Shown here: positions 53,691 through 62,844 of the stretch, piece by piece | How positions within the stretch are numbered: the first letter of the stretch is position 1 | How the letters are laid out: each line of letters starts with the position of its first letter | DNA from: a beta proteobacterium L13 | Lineage (GTDB): Bacteria; Pseudomonadota; Gammaproteobacteria; Burkholderiales; Chromobacteriaceae | Direction of reading: 5' to 3' | Length of the DNA: 64,000 nucleotides | Assembly: GCA_000335715.1 (NCBI GenBank) | Contig: AMYZ01000019.1 | Coordinates: forward strand, 22,382 to 86,381 | The notes under the pieces: generated by a model | Seen by the model: the letters and a program-made list of their open reading frames with translations, nothing else | Told to the model about the DNA's origin: nothing | Databases searched by the model: none | Program-made: the position numbers and the translations under genes

Positions 53691-54734
53691 TCAGGGCATC
53701 AGCGGCACGATATCCAGGCCGGCATTTTCCGGCTGGCCGAACATCAGGTTCATCACCTGTACAGCCTGGCCTGATGCGCCTTTGACCAGATTATCTTCTA
53801 CCACCAGAATCACCAGCAAATCGCCATTGCCCGGGCGGTGCACGGCGATACGCGCCGTGTTGGCACCGCGTACCGAGCGCGTTTCCGGGCAGCTGCCAGC
53901 CGGCAGCACATCCACGAACGGCTCGCTGGCAAAGCGCTGCTCAAACAGCTGCTGGAAGTCTACATCGCGGCCTTCCGGCTTCAGGCGGGCGTAAATGGTG
54001 GAATGAATGCCGCGGATCATCGGCGTGAGGTGCGGCACAAAGGTCAGCTTGACCGGCGCACCGTGGATGGCCGACAAGCCTTGCTCGATTTCCGGGCTGT
54101 GGCGGTGGCCTTTCACGCCGTAGGCCTTGAAGTTATCGCTGGATTCGGCAAACAGGGTGCCCACCTCGGCTTTACGGCCGGCACCGGATACGCCGGACTT
54201 GCAGTCGGCGATCAGGGTATCGGTTTCAATATACTGCTTGCCCCCATCCAGCAGCGGCAGCAGGCCCAGCTGTACGGAGGTCGGGTAGCAGCCGGCCATG
54301 CCGATCAGACGCGCCTGCTGGATGGCTTCGCGATTAAACTCGGGCAGGCCGTAAACCGCCTCGGCCAGCAGGTCGGTACAGCTGTGTTCCATGGCGTACC
54401 ACTTGGCAAACACGGCCGGGTCTTTCAGGCGGAAGTCGGCCGCCAGGTCGATCACCTTCACGCCGGCTTCCAAGAGCTCGCGCGCCTGCGCCATGGCCAC
54501 GCCGTGCGGGGTGGCAAAGAACACCACGTCGCAAGCTTTCAGGTCAGTTTCGTCGGGCGTACTGAACGCCACATCCACACGGCCACGCAGGCTGGGGAAC
54601 ATCTCGGCTACCTTCATGCCGGCTTCCTTGCGCGACGTTACCGCCACCACTTCGGCACCCGGATGGTTGGCCAACAAACGCAACAGCTCGACACCGGTGT
54701 AACCGGTACCGCCGACAATGCCCACCTTGATCAT
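53691..54734 (-). CDS. argC: N-acetyl-gamma-glutamyl-phosphate reductase ArgC
   Basis: A 347-residue enzyme of arginine synthesis. The NADP-binding start is [21 protein letters not shown]; the catalytic Cys is in [17 protein letters not shown], and the active-site HRHSPEIEQ follows. Normal length. The frame is open upstream but the conserved start is at 54734. Located between rpsI and erpA, an arrangement common in betaproteobacteria. Confidence 0.96.
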   Translation of the reverse strand: MIKVGIVGGTGYTGVELLRLLANHPGAEVVAVTSRKEAGMKVAEMFPSLRGRVDVAFSTPDETDLKACDVVFFATPHGVAMAQARELLEAGVKVIDLAADFRLKDPAVFAKWYAMEHSCTDLLAEAVYGLPEFNREAIQQARLIGMAGCYPTSVQLGLLPLLDGGKQYIETDTLIADCKSGVSGAGRKAEVGTLFAESSDNFKAYGVKGHRHSPEIEQGLSAIHGAPVKLTFVPHLTPMIRGIHSTIYARLKPEGRDVDFQQLFEQRFASEPFVDVLPAGSCPETRSVRGANTARIAVHRPGNGDLLVILVVEDNLVKGASGQAVQVMNLMFGQPENAGLDIVPLMP

Positions 54735-54908
54735 GCCAGGCTCCTCTGGATATAAAAAAATGTCGCAAAGGCGACATGGTAAGGAGTGCGGCAGTGCAAT
54801 GCAACAAGGAAAACAGCACGGGTCAGCTGCTGCCAAGCTGTGCTTTCCAAGCTACGCCAGACAGCCCGCATTGCGGCCAACCTTGGCAGATAACACCCGC
54901 GCCAAAAG

Positions 54909-54938
54909 AAAAAAGCCACCGCGAACGGTGGCTTTTTT
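54909..54938 (-). terminator. terminator of rplM-rpsI
   Basis: An 8-base GC-rich stem extended by a five-base A/T run (54909-54921 with 54926-54938), loop CGAA, with TTTTTT on the minus strand. It follows the rpsI stop by about 20 bases. A TGCGGCCAACCTTGG copy lies just beyond at 54872. Confidence 0.88.
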
Positions 54939-54956
54939 TGTCTCGCAACAAGCAAA

Positions 54957-55349
54957 TTAACGCTTGGAGAACTGCTTGCGACGACGTGCTTTGCGCAGAC
55001 CCACTTTTTTACGTTCCACTTCACGGGCATCGCGAGTAACGAAGCCGGCGTGGGACAGAGTAGGTTTCAGCTCAGCGCTGAAGTCGATCAGGGCGCGGGT
55101 GATGCCGTGACGGATGGCACCAGCTTGGCCGGTTTCACCGCCGCCGTTCACGTTAACCATGATGTCGAAAGACTCCAGGTGCTCGGTGATTTGCAGTGGT
55201 TGACGGATAACCATGCGACCGGTTTCGCGAGCGAAATACTGGTCAACTGGTTTGCCGTTAACGATGATCTGGCCGGAGCCTTTTTGCATGAACACACGAG
55301 CTACGGAGCTCTTGCGACGGCCGGTACCGTAGTAGTATTTACCGTTCAT
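54957..55349 (-). CDS. rpsI: 30S ribosomal protein S9
   Basis: A 130-residue ribosomal protein with [17 protein letters not shown] at the start and the basic C-terminal tail ending [14 protein letters not shown], which reaches the P-site tRNA. It follows rplM by 18 bases. Highly expressed codon use; no recurrent word inside. Confidence 0.98.
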   Translation of the reverse strand: MNGKYYYGTGRRKSSVARVFMQKGSGQIIVNGKPVDQYFARETGRMVIRQPLQITEHLESFDIMVNVNGGGETGQAGAIRHGITRALIDFSAELKPTLSHAGFVTRDAREVERKKVGLRKARRRKQFSKR

Positions 55350-55367
55350 CTATACTTGCCTCAGAAA

Positions 55368-55796
55368 TCAGATTTCCAGCACTTTTGGCTGTTGCGCAGT
55401 GTGCGGGTGCTCGGTGCCGGCGTATACCTTGAGCTTCTTGATCATGGCGTAACCCAGCGGACCCTTCGGCAGCATACCTTTAACGGCTTTTTCCAGAACG
55501 CGCTCCGGGAACTGGTTTTGCAGTTCGGTGAAGTTGCGCTCGTAGATACCACCTGGGTAGCCGGAGTGACGGTAGTACTTCTTATCCAGTGCTTTGTTAC
55601 CGGTAACGCGCAGTTTCTCTGCGTTAACGACAACAATGTAATCACCGGTATCAACGTGCGGAGTGAACTCCGGCTTATGCTTGCCGCGCAGACGACGAGC
55701 GATTTCAGCAGCGAGACGGCCCAACACCTTATCTTCGGCGTCGACCACGAACCACTCGCGCTTTACCTCATGCGGCTTGGCAGAAAAGGTCTTCAT
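55368..55796 (-). CDS. rplM: 50S ribosomal protein L13
   Basis: A 142-residue ribosomal protein starting [20 protein letters not shown] with the conserved [18 protein letters not shown] and HSGYPGGI. The open frame extends 107 codons upstream without similarity; the real start is 55796, after GGAAGAG. It is co-transcribed with rpsI. Confidence 0.98.
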   Translation of the reverse strand: MKTFSAKPHEVKREWFVVDAEDKVLGRLAAEIARRLRGKHKPEFTPHVDTGDYIVVVNAEKLRVTGNKALDKKYYRHSGYPGGIYERNFTELQNQFPERVLEKAVKGMLPKGPLGYAMIKKLKVYAGTEHPHTAQQPKVLEI

Positions 55797-56149
55797 GGAA
55801 CTCTTCCATCGTAATTCTTGAAAGTTCCGGATTCTATTACAGAGATACCCTGCTGTCAAACCTAAGTCACGATTCAAGGCCTTGTCGGGCAAAGAGAAAC
55901 CGTTTTCGGTACACATTGGGCAAAAAGGCAAAAAAAGAGCGCAATCGGGCTTGCCTGATTGCGCCAAGTTCCACCTATAGAAGGAGGATGGAGGAGACAA
56001 CACCAAAACGCACACTTTCACGCAACGTCCTGATGTGACTTGATTATGGAATTGCGCTAGGCACTTTGCAAGGCAATTTTGTGCATTGCACCAAAAAATG
56101 TTTGCCGCACGCGACAAACCCGGTGCAATGCAGCACTGGCAAGTCTGGA
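55797..56149. other. gap between deoD and rplM
   Basis: About 350 bases. It holds the rplM leader and promoter region on the right-hand gene side and, at 55931-55964, a hairpin suited to end deoD transcription. I see no small gene or recurrent word in it. Confidence 0.45.
55931..55964 (-). terminator. probable deoD terminator
   Basis: A 12-base stem with one wobble (55939-55950 with 55953-55964), loop TT, followed on the minus strand by CTTTTTT. It lies 186 bases after the deoD stop. Confidence 0.7.
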
Positions 56150-56863
56150 TTACAGCTTGAATGCCGTTTCCAGTGCGATTTCCATCATGTCGCGGAAGGT
56201 GGTCTGGCGCGCCTCGGCGTCCATGGCCTCGCCGGTCGGAATCACGTCCGATACGGTCACAATGCCCAACGCGCGCGCGCCGTATTGCGCGGCTACGCCG
56301 TAGATGCCGGCAATTTCCATTTCTACTGCGTTCACATTCATGCTCTTGAGCGTGTCCAGCAGCTGCGGCTGTACGCCGTAGAACAGGTCGGCCGAGAACA
56401 CATTACCCACCTGCACCTTCTTGCCCAGCTGGGCTGCCGTTTCCACCGCCGTGCGCAGCACGTCGAAGTCGGCAATGGCGGCGTAGTCGTGATCCAGAAA
56501 ACGCATGCGGTTGACCTTGCTGTCGGTGCAGGCACCCATGGCGATGACGATATCGCGCAGGCCAAGCCGTGCCGCGTCTACCGAGCCGCAAGAGCCGATA
56601 CGGATGATGGTTTTCACGCCAAAATCCTTGATCAGCTCGGTGGTGTAGATGCTGGCCGACGGGATTCCCATGCCGTGCGCCATCACCGACAGGCGCTTGC
56701 CCTTGTAGGTGCCGGTGTAGCCGAACACATTGCGCACGCTGGTCACCTGTACGGCGTTGTCCAGGTAGGTTTCGGCAATCAGCTTGGCGCGCAGCGGGTC
56801 GCCCGGCATCAGTACGATGTCGGCAAAATCGCCCATTTCAGCGCCAATATGCGGTGTAGCCAT
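56150..56863 (-). CDS. deoD: purine-nucleoside phosphorylase DeoD
   Basis: A 237-residue hexameric-type phosphorylase that splits purine (deoxy)nucleosides to base and (deoxy)ribose-1-phosphate. Conserved are the start [38 protein letters not shown] in the phosphate/ribose site, and [12 protein letters not shown]. Last gene of the deoC-deoB-deoD group on the minus strand, 194 bases after deoB. Confidence 0.96.
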   Translation of the reverse strand: MATPHIGAEMGDFADIVLMPGDPLRAKLIAETYLDNAVQVTSVRNVFGYTGTYKGKRLSVMAHGMGIPSASIYTTELIKDFGVKTIIRIGSCGSVDAARLGLRDIVIAMGACTDSKVNRMRFLDHDYAAIADFDVLRTAVETAAQLGKKVQVGNVFSADLFYGVQPQLLDTLKSMNVNAVEMEIAGIYGVAAQYGARALGIVTVSDVIPTGEAMDAEARQTTFRDMMEIALETAFKL

Positions 56864-57057
56864 GTTTTATCTCCTTGCTGTGGTCACGACGGCCGGCTGA
56901 TACACGGGTGCCAAAGGCCGGAACGGTGCTCTGCCCGCCGTCGGAGATGGTATGCGCCAACACGTCCGCCCCTGTACGTGTATGTTGGCCGCAGTCAAAA
57001 ACAGGCCGGCGGCAGGCGCGATACGCCCCCTGCCACCGGCAAAATACCTTTCAGGCC

Positions 57058-58278
57058 CTAGCCCAGAAACGACGTACCGTACGCCATGGCTGGCACGCCC
57101 AACCAGCTAGCCACGCTCTGGCCGATGTCGGCAAAGGTGGCACGCTCGCCCAGGCTGCCGGGCGCTACCTGCTTGCCGTAGCACAGTACCGGAATATGCT
57201 CGCGGGTGTGGTCGCTACCCGGCCAGCTAGGGTCGCAGCCATGGTCTGCGGTGAGGATCACGATATCGTCGTCGCCCATGGCGGCCAGCAGTTCCGGCAG
57301 GCGCGCGTCAAACTGCTCCAGCGCGCGGGCGTAGCCGGCTACGTCACGGCGGTGGCCGTAGCTGGAATCGAAATCCACAAAGTTGGTAAAGATGATGCTG
57401 TGACCCGGCGTGGTCTTCAGCGCGGCCAGCGTGGTGTCCCACAGCTCATCCAGGCCGGTGGCCTTGTACTTTTGCGTGATGCCGACGTGGGCGTAAATAT
57501 CGGCGATCTTGCCCACCGACACCACCTGCCCGCCCGCCTCTGCCAGCTTTTGCAGTACGGTGGGCGCTGGCGGCTCTACCGCCAGGTCTTTGCGGTTGCC
57601 GGTGCGGCTGAACTGGCCTGTACCGCTGCCCACAAACGGGCGCGCAATCACGCGGCCGATATTGTACGGTGCCAGCGCCTCGCGCGTGATGCGGCACAGC
57701 TCGTACAGGCGCTCCAGGCCGTAGGTTTCCTCGTGGCAGGCAATCTGGAACACCGAGTCAGCCGAAGTGTAGAAAATGGGCTTGCCGCTGGCCATGTGCT
57801 CTTCGCCCAGGCGGTCGAGAATCTCGGTACCGCTGGCGTGGCAATTGCCCACGTAGCCCGGCAGGCCGGCCTTGGCCACCAGCTCGTCCAGCAAGGCTTG
57901 CGGGAAGCTGTTCTGCTTGTCGTGGAAGTAACCCCAGTCAAACAGCACCGGCACGCCGGCGATTTCCCAGTGACCGGACGGCGTGTCCTTGCCGCTGGAC
58001 AGCTCGCGGGCGTAGCCGTAGGCCGCTACCGGCGCTGCCGGGTCCATGCCCTCGGGGAAGTAGCCGGACGATAGCGCACAGGCGTGCCCCAGCCCCAGGC
58101 GGGACAGGTTGGGCAGCCGCAGTGGGCCGCTGCGGCCAACGTTGGCCGCACCGCTGGCGGCGGCGCGGGCGATGCTGCCCAGGGTATTGCTGCCTACATC
58201 GCCGAATTTATCGGCGTCGGCACTGGCGCCTATGCCCAGGGAATCCAGTACCAGAATGATGGCGCGTCGGTTTGTCAT
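57058..58278 (-). CDS. deoB: phosphopentomutase DeoB
   Basis: A 406-residue alkaline-phosphatase-superfamily mutase converting (deoxy)ribose-1-phosphate to 5-phosphate. Metal ligands come from [20 protein letters not shown] (Asp), the SAD-type region, and [23 protein letters not shown] near 330-350. The palindrome GCGGCCAACGTTGGCCGC lies within the N-terminal coding sequence (58132-58149) and encodes Ala-Ala-Asn-Val-Gly-Arg. Confidence 0.96.
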   Translation of the reverse strand: MTNRRAIILVLDSLGIGASADADKFGDVGSNTLGSIARAAASGAANVGRSGPLRLPNLSRLGLGHACALSSGYFPEGMDPAAPVAAYGYARELSSGKDTPSGHWEIAGVPVLFDWGYFHDKQNSFPQALLDELVAKAGLPGYVGNCHASGTEILDRLGEEHMASGKPIFYTSADSVFQIACHEETYGLERLYELCRITREALAPYNIGRVIARPFVGSGTGQFSRTGNRKDLAVEPPAPTVLQKLAEAGGQVVSVGKIADIYAHVGITQKYKATGLDELWDTTLAALKTTPGHSIIFTNFVDFDSSYGHRRDVAGYARALEQFDARLPELLAAMGDDDIVILTADHGCDPSWPGSDHTREHIPVLCYGKQVAPGSLGERATFADIGQSVASWLGVPAMAYGTSFLG

Positions 58279-58390
58279 GGTATTGCCTCGTCGTATTGGC
58301 CGCGCAGTACACGCTGCGCTTTATCTGTGTTTTTAGCACGCTGGCTGCGGCAAGGACAGTGCCCGCCCGGCCAGCTGGCCGTCAATAAAA

Positions 58391-58420
58391 AAGGTTGGCC
58401 GCATCGCTGCGGCCAACTTT
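58391..58420. terminator. hairpin of two inverted recurrent words between deoC and deoB
   Basis: Arms of 13 bases (58391-58403 and 58408-58420) with one G-T mismatch and a TCGC loop. Each arm holds a full GCGGCCAAC. On the minus strand the arm is followed by TTTTTTATTG, so it could end deoC transcription or attenuate deoB. Confidence 0.65.
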
Positions 58421-58552
58421 GCCGGGTGCCAAACTCACCCGTGGCGCCGCTTAAAAAATCTCGCAACGCACCTGAGCCAAGGCGCGCCGACTCAGACAGT
58501 ACAAGCAGTACGGCAAGGAGGCGCAACGCAGGATCAGGGGGGGTGGCAGCGC

Positions 58553-59320
58553 TTAGTAGCCGCTGTGCTGCGTGACCGCCCCGCCCTGCACCACCGCCTG
58601 CAGGTTGGCCAGCAAGCCGGAGGCACCAAAGCGGAAGTGGGCCGGGGCCAGCCAGGCCGCCCCCATGATATCGGCGGCCAGTTGCAGGTAGCGCGCTGCT
58701 TCCTCGGCCGTGCGCACGCCACCGGCAGCCTTGAAGCCACATGGCCGGCCGCTGTCGCGGATGGCCTGCAGCATGATGGCCGCTGCCTCTGGCGTGGCGT
58801 TCACCGCCACTTTGCCGGTAGACGTTTTCAGGAAGTCGGCCCCGGCGGCCAGCGCAATGTCGCTGGCCTGACGGATCAGCGCCGGCGTGGCCAGCTCGCC
58901 GCTTTCGATAATCACCTTCAGCAGCTTGTCGCCGCAGGCGGCCTTGCACGCCGACACCAGCTCGCGGCCAACATCAGCATTACCGGCCTGCAGCGCACGC
59001 CAGGGGAACACCACGTCTACTTCGTCCGCACCGTAGGCGATGGCGGCGCGAGTCTCGGCCACAGCAATCGCCACGTCGTCATCGCCGTGCGGAAAATTGG
59101 TCACGGTAGCAATGCTTACGCCGGTAGCTCCGGCGCGCGCCAGGGCGCGGCGGGCGTGCGGCACAAAGCGCGGGTAGACGCACACGGCGGCTACCTGCCC
59201 CGCGTCGCTGCGCGCCTTGGCGCACAGCGCGTCTATGGTGGCCACGCTGTCGTCGTCATTGAGCGATGTCAGGTCCATCAGCGACAGCGCCAGCTGCGCC
59301 TGCTGTTTCAGGTCTTGCAT
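58553..59320 (-). CDS. deoC: deoxyribose-phosphate aldolase DeoC
   Basis: A 255-residue class I aldolase that splits deoxyribose-5-phosphate into acetaldehyde and glyceraldehyde-3-phosphate. The Schiff-base lysine lies in [15 protein letters not shown], the second active-site lysine in [10 protein letters not shown], and the start region has [12 protein letters not shown]. Start at 59320 gives normal length. Together with deoB and deoD it forms a nucleoside catabolic set, though the gaps between genes are large. Confidence 0.96.
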   Translation of the reverse strand: MQDLKQQAQLALSLMDLTSLNDDDSVATIDALCAKARSDAGQVAAVCVYPRFVPHARRALARAGATGVSIATVTNFPHGDDDVAIAVAETRAAIAYGADEVDVVFPWRALQAGNADVGRELVSACKAACGDKLLKVIIESGELATPALIRQASDIALAAGADFLKTSTGKVAVNATPEAAAIMLQAIRDSGRPCGFKAAGGVRTAEEAARYLQLAADIMGAAWLAPAHFRFGASGLLANLQAVVQGGAVTQHSGY

Positions 59321-59424
59321 GATGCACTCGGTTAACAGTGATTGCAGGCCCATCCCGGGCCCGGCGCCAGCAGGCAGGCTGCCGACGAGAACACGCGGCG
59401 CGGCCAGGGTTGGCCGCACGCCGC

Positions 59425-61635
59425 TTAAACGCGCCGCGCCTCGTGCACGCCGCGTACTTCCATGATGTGCGCCAGCACGCGGCTGATATCGCGCACCTGC
59501 CGCACCTCTACAGTAAAGCGCAGCTTGGCTTTTTGCGCCCGCGACAGGGTATTCACGCCGATTACGTTCAGCTTTTCGCGCGAGAACACGTCGGAAATAT
59601 CGCGCAGCAAGCCGGGGCGGTCGCTGGCGTGGATTTCCAGGTCGATCGGGAACACGCCGTTTTTCTGCTCGCCCCAGTCAGCCGCGATCAGCCGCTCCGG
59701 CGCGTCGGCCGACAGGCGCTTGAGGGTAATGCAGTTGCTGCGGTGTATCGAGATACCGCGGCCGCGGGTAACAAAACCGGCCACGCTGTCTGGCGGCGCC
59801 GGTTTGCAGCACTTGGCCAGAATGGTCATCAGGTTACCCACGCCCTCGATCAGCACACCACCCGAGTCATGGCCGCCACGGCTGCGGCGCACCAGGTCTT
59901 CCGGGGCCACCTCCAGCGGCTGCTGCGGCGCAAAACTCTCGATGGCGTTGCTGATGGCGCGGGTACCCAGCTCGCCGTGGCCCAGCGCGGCGTATAGCTC
60001 GTCCATGCGCGAGTAACCCAGCTTGTCGGCAATCTGCGCCAGGCTGGGCTGCACGTGCGGGTGGCGCGACAGCTCGCGCTCGAACAGCTGGCGGCCGGTT
60101 TCGCGCACCACGTCGGCGTTTTGCTGGCGGACGTACTGGCGGATCTTGCTGATGGCGCGGTGGCTCTTCACCCAGCCTTCGTGCAGCCAGTTCACCGACG
60201 GGCCGCCTTCTTTGGCGGTGAGGATTTCTACGCGCTGGCCGTTTTGCAGCGGCGTGGACAGCGGCACGATATGGCCCTCTACCTTGGCACCGCGGCAACG
60301 GTGGCCCAGGTCGGTATGCAGGCTATAGGCAAAATCGATGGCGGTAGCGCCCGAGGGCAAATCCAGCACGCGCCCCTGCGGCGTCAGCACGTAGATGGTG
60401 TCGGAGAACAGCTCGGTCTTGAAGGCGTCGGCCAGGTCGCTGCGGTCGGAGTCCGACATTTCCTCGCGCCAGTCCAGCAGCTGGCGCAGCCAGGAGATTT
60501 TCTCCTCGTACTGCGCGTCGCCTTTGCCGCCTTCCTTGTAGCGCCAGTGGGCGGCTACGCCGAACTCGGCGTGCTCGTGCATCTCGAAGGTGCGGATCTG
60601 CACCTCCACGCCGCGCCCTTCCGGGCCGATAACGGCGGTGTGCAGGCTGCGATAATCGTTGGCCTTGGGGTTGCTGATGTAGTCGTCAAACTCGCCGGGT
60701 ATCGGCTGCCACATGCTGTGGATCAAGCCCAGCACGGTGTAGCAATCCTGCAGGCGCTCCACCAGAATGCGCACGGCACGGATATCGTACAGCTCGGAAA
60801 AATCGAGCTTCTTTTTCTTCATCTTCTTCCAGATGGAATAGATGTGCTTGGGCCGGCCGGCGACATCGCCCTTGATGCCAGCGCCTTTCAGCTCGCCACG
60901 CAGGGTATCCAGCAGGCGTTCGATATAGTCGATACGCTCCAGCCGGCGCTCGTCCAGCAGCTTGGCAATTTTCTTGTAGTTGTCTGGCTCGGTATGGCGA
61001 AAGCCCAGGTCTTCCAGCTCCCACTTGATCTGCCATACGCCCAGGCGGTTGGCCAGCGGCGCAAACAGCTCCAGTGTTTCTTGCGCAATCTGGCGGCGCA
61101 GGCCGCCCTCGGCCACCTGCGACAGGTAGTGCATGGTTTGCGTGCGCCACGCCAGCTTGATCAGCACCACGCGGATGTCGGCCACCATGGCCAGCAGCAT
61201 CTTGCGCATGGTTTCGGCCTGGCGGGCGCGGTCTTCCGGCGTGGCCAGGCGGTCCAGCCGCGCCAGCTCGGTGAGGCGGCGCACACGGTTGCCGCCATCT
61301 ACCAGGGTCAGCACGGTGCGGTTGAAGGTATTGGGCAGCCACTCCTGCCAGTCTTCGCGGTAATCCGGGGCGGCAAACAGCAAGGTGGCGGCAATGGCGT
61401 CCGGCAGCAGGTTCAGGTCGGCCACGATGGCGGCGGCGGCCACGGCATGGCTGAACACATCTTCACCGGTATGCGGCAGCGTTTTGCCGGCGTACATGGC
61501 GCGCGCGGCGTCAAACGCGCGCTGCAGCATGGCGCGCTCGGCGTCGGTGAGCGCGGCGGACAGCTGGGCCAGCCACACCGCGGGGTCGGCGGCATCGGCC
61601 AGGGTATCGGCTACGGAACGTACTACGGAAACCAT
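59425..61635 (-). CDS. relA: RelA-type (p)ppGpp synthetase
   Basis: A 736-residue long RSH protein. The N-terminal HD domain is degenerate ([13 protein letters not shown] where SpoT has the HD metal motif), so hydrolase activity is not expected: this is RelA. The synthetase domain includes [39 protein letters not shown] and [25 protein letters not shown] ([20 protein letters not shown]) and C-terminal zinc-finger-like and ACT domains follow and bind the stalled ribosome. It lies 36 bases after mutY. It has no recurrent word, notable over 2.2 kb. Confidence 0.95.
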   Translation of the reverse strand: MVSVVRSVADTLADAADPAVWLAQLSAALTDAERAMLQRAFDAARAMYAGKTLPHTGEDVFSHAVAAAAIVADLNLLPDAIAATLLFAAPDYREDWQEWLPNTFNRTVLTLVDGGNRVRRLTELARLDRLATPEDRARQAETMRKMLLAMVADIRVVLIKLAWRTQTMHYLSQVAEGGLRRQIAQETLELFAPLANRLGVWQIKWELEDLGFRHTEPDNYKKIAKLLDERRLERIDYIERLLDTLRGELKGAGIKGDVAGRPKHIYSIWKKMKKKKLDFSELYDIRAVRILVERLQDCYTVLGLIHSMWQPIPGEFDDYISNPKANDYRSLHTAVIGPEGRGVEVQIRTFEMHEHAEFGVAAHWRYKEGGKGDAQYEEKISWLRQLLDWREEMSDSDRSDLADAFKTELFSDTIYVLTPQGRVLDLPSGATAIDFAYSLHTDLGHRCRGAKVEGHIVPLSTPLQNGQRVEILTAKEGGPSVNWLHEGWVKSHRAISKIRQYVRQQNADVVRETGRQLFERELSRHPHVQPSLAQIADKLGYSRMDELYAALGHGELGTRAISNAIESFAPQQPLEVAPEDLVRRSRGGHDSGGVLIEGVGNLMTILAKCCKPAPPDSVAGFVTRGRGISIHRSNCITLKRLSADAPERLIAADWGEQKNGVFPIDLEIHASDRPGLLRDISDVFSREKLNVIGVNTLSRAQKAKLRFTVEVRQVRDISRVLAHIMEVRGVHEARRV

Positions 61636-61671
61636 CTTTCAACTCACCTTGCGGCCACGCCGCGACAGGGT

Positions 61672-62730
61672 TTAAGGGGTAATCGCCAGGGCTTGCAATA
61701 GCAGCTTGCGCACCGGTGCCGGCACGCCGGCATCCAGTGCGTCAGCCAGCGGCAGCCACTGCCAGCTGTCGTCGTGGCAGCTATCGGCCAACCTCTGCTG
61801 CAGCTGTACCGGCTGCGGCGTAATGGTGAGCCGGAAATGGGTAAACACGTGCACCAGCTCGGGCCAGGCGGGCAACAGGTCGCCTGCAGCGTTGGCCGCC
61901 AGCCAGCCATCTACCGCCAGCGTGCTGTCGAACTCCGGCAAGCTGAGCAGCCCGCCCCAGATGCCTACCGGCGGGCGGCGCTGCAGCAGTACATGGCCCT
62001 GGTGCAGGGCAATCAGCATCACTGTCTCGCGCTCGGGCACGGCTTTTTTCGGCTTGCGCTGCGGCAGCTCGGCAGTGCGGCCACTGTTGGCCGCCACACA
62101 GGCATCCAGCATCGGGCAGGCAATACAGGCTGGCTTGCTGCGCGTACAGACGGTAGCGCCCAGGTCCATCAGCCCTTGGGTATACGGCACCATATCGGCG
62201 CGGCTAGCGGGGGTAAGCCGCTCGGCCAGCTGCCACAGCTGCGCCTCCACCGCCTTGTCACCGGGGTAGCCTTCTACGCCAAAGCAGCGCGTCAGCACGC
62301 GTTTGACATTGCCATCCAGAATGGTTTCGCGCTGGCCAAAAGCAAACGCCGCAATGGCTGCCGCGGTAGAGCGGCCCACGCCAGGCAGGCGTTCGATATC
62401 CTGCCGCTGCTGCGGAAACTCGCCGCCAAAATCGTGCATCACCATCTGCGCGGCCTTGTGCAGGTTGCGCGCCCGGGTGTAGTAGCCCAGGCCACTCCAT
62501 AGCGCCAGCACGTCGTCCACCGGCGCTGCGGCCAACGTCGCCAGGTCGGGGAAGCGGGCCAGAAAGCGCGGGTAATAACCCAGCACGGTGCTGACCTGCG
62601 TTTGCTGCAGCATGATCTCGGACAGCCACACGCGATAAGCATCGCTTACCTGCCACGGCAGGCCATGGCGGCCATACAGGCGCTGCCACGCCACCAGGCG
62701 GCTACCAAACTGGGTTTCTAGCGTAGACAC
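61672..62730 (-). CDS. mutY: A/G-specific adenine glycosylase MutY
   Basis: A 352-residue base-excision glycosylase that removes A opposite 8-oxoG. It shows PWQVSDAYRVWLSEIMLQQTQV (catalytic Glu), the helix-hairpin-helix LPGVGRSTAAAIAAFAFGQ with the following Asp, the Fe4S4 cysteines in CTRSKPACIACPMLDAC, and a C-terminal NUDIX-like domain (VLLQRRPPVGIWGGLLSLPEF). First of the mutY-relA pair. Three copies of the recurrent word fall in about 1 kb (61891, 62096, 62528). Confidence 0.96.
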   Translation of the reverse strand: MSTLETQFGSRLVAWQRLYGRHGLPWQVSDAYRVWLSEIMLQQTQVSTVLGYYPRFLARFPDLATLAAAPVDDVLALWSGLGYYTRARNLHKAAQMVMHDFGGEFPQQRQDIERLPGVGRSTAAAIAAFAFGQRETILDGNVKRVLTRCFGVEGYPGDKAVEAQLWQLAERLTPASRADMVPYTQGLMDLGATVCTRSKPACIACPMLDACVAANSGRTAELPQRKPKKAVPERETVMLIALHQGHVLLQRRPPVGIWGGLLSLPEFDSTLAVDGWLAANAAGDLLPAWPELVHVFTHFRLTITPQPVQLQQRLADSCHDDSWQWLPLADALDAGVPAPVRKLLLQALAITP

Positions 62731-62808
62731 GGCTTAGCCACTCAAAATCGAACCGGCCATGTTAAACCAAAGCGCGGGGAGTACCAAGCAGGCAAGCCCC
62801 GAATAGGC

Positions 62809-62814
62809 TAGAAT
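62809..62814 (+). promoter_or_regulatory. possible -10 box of the repeat-rich gene
   Basis: TAGAAT lies 31 bases before the ATG at 62845. The -35 position shows no good match. AAAGGATTACC just before the start supplies the ribosome binding site. Confidence 0.35.
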
Positions 62815-62844
62815 GGTGGATTGATTTCAAAGGATTACCGCACG

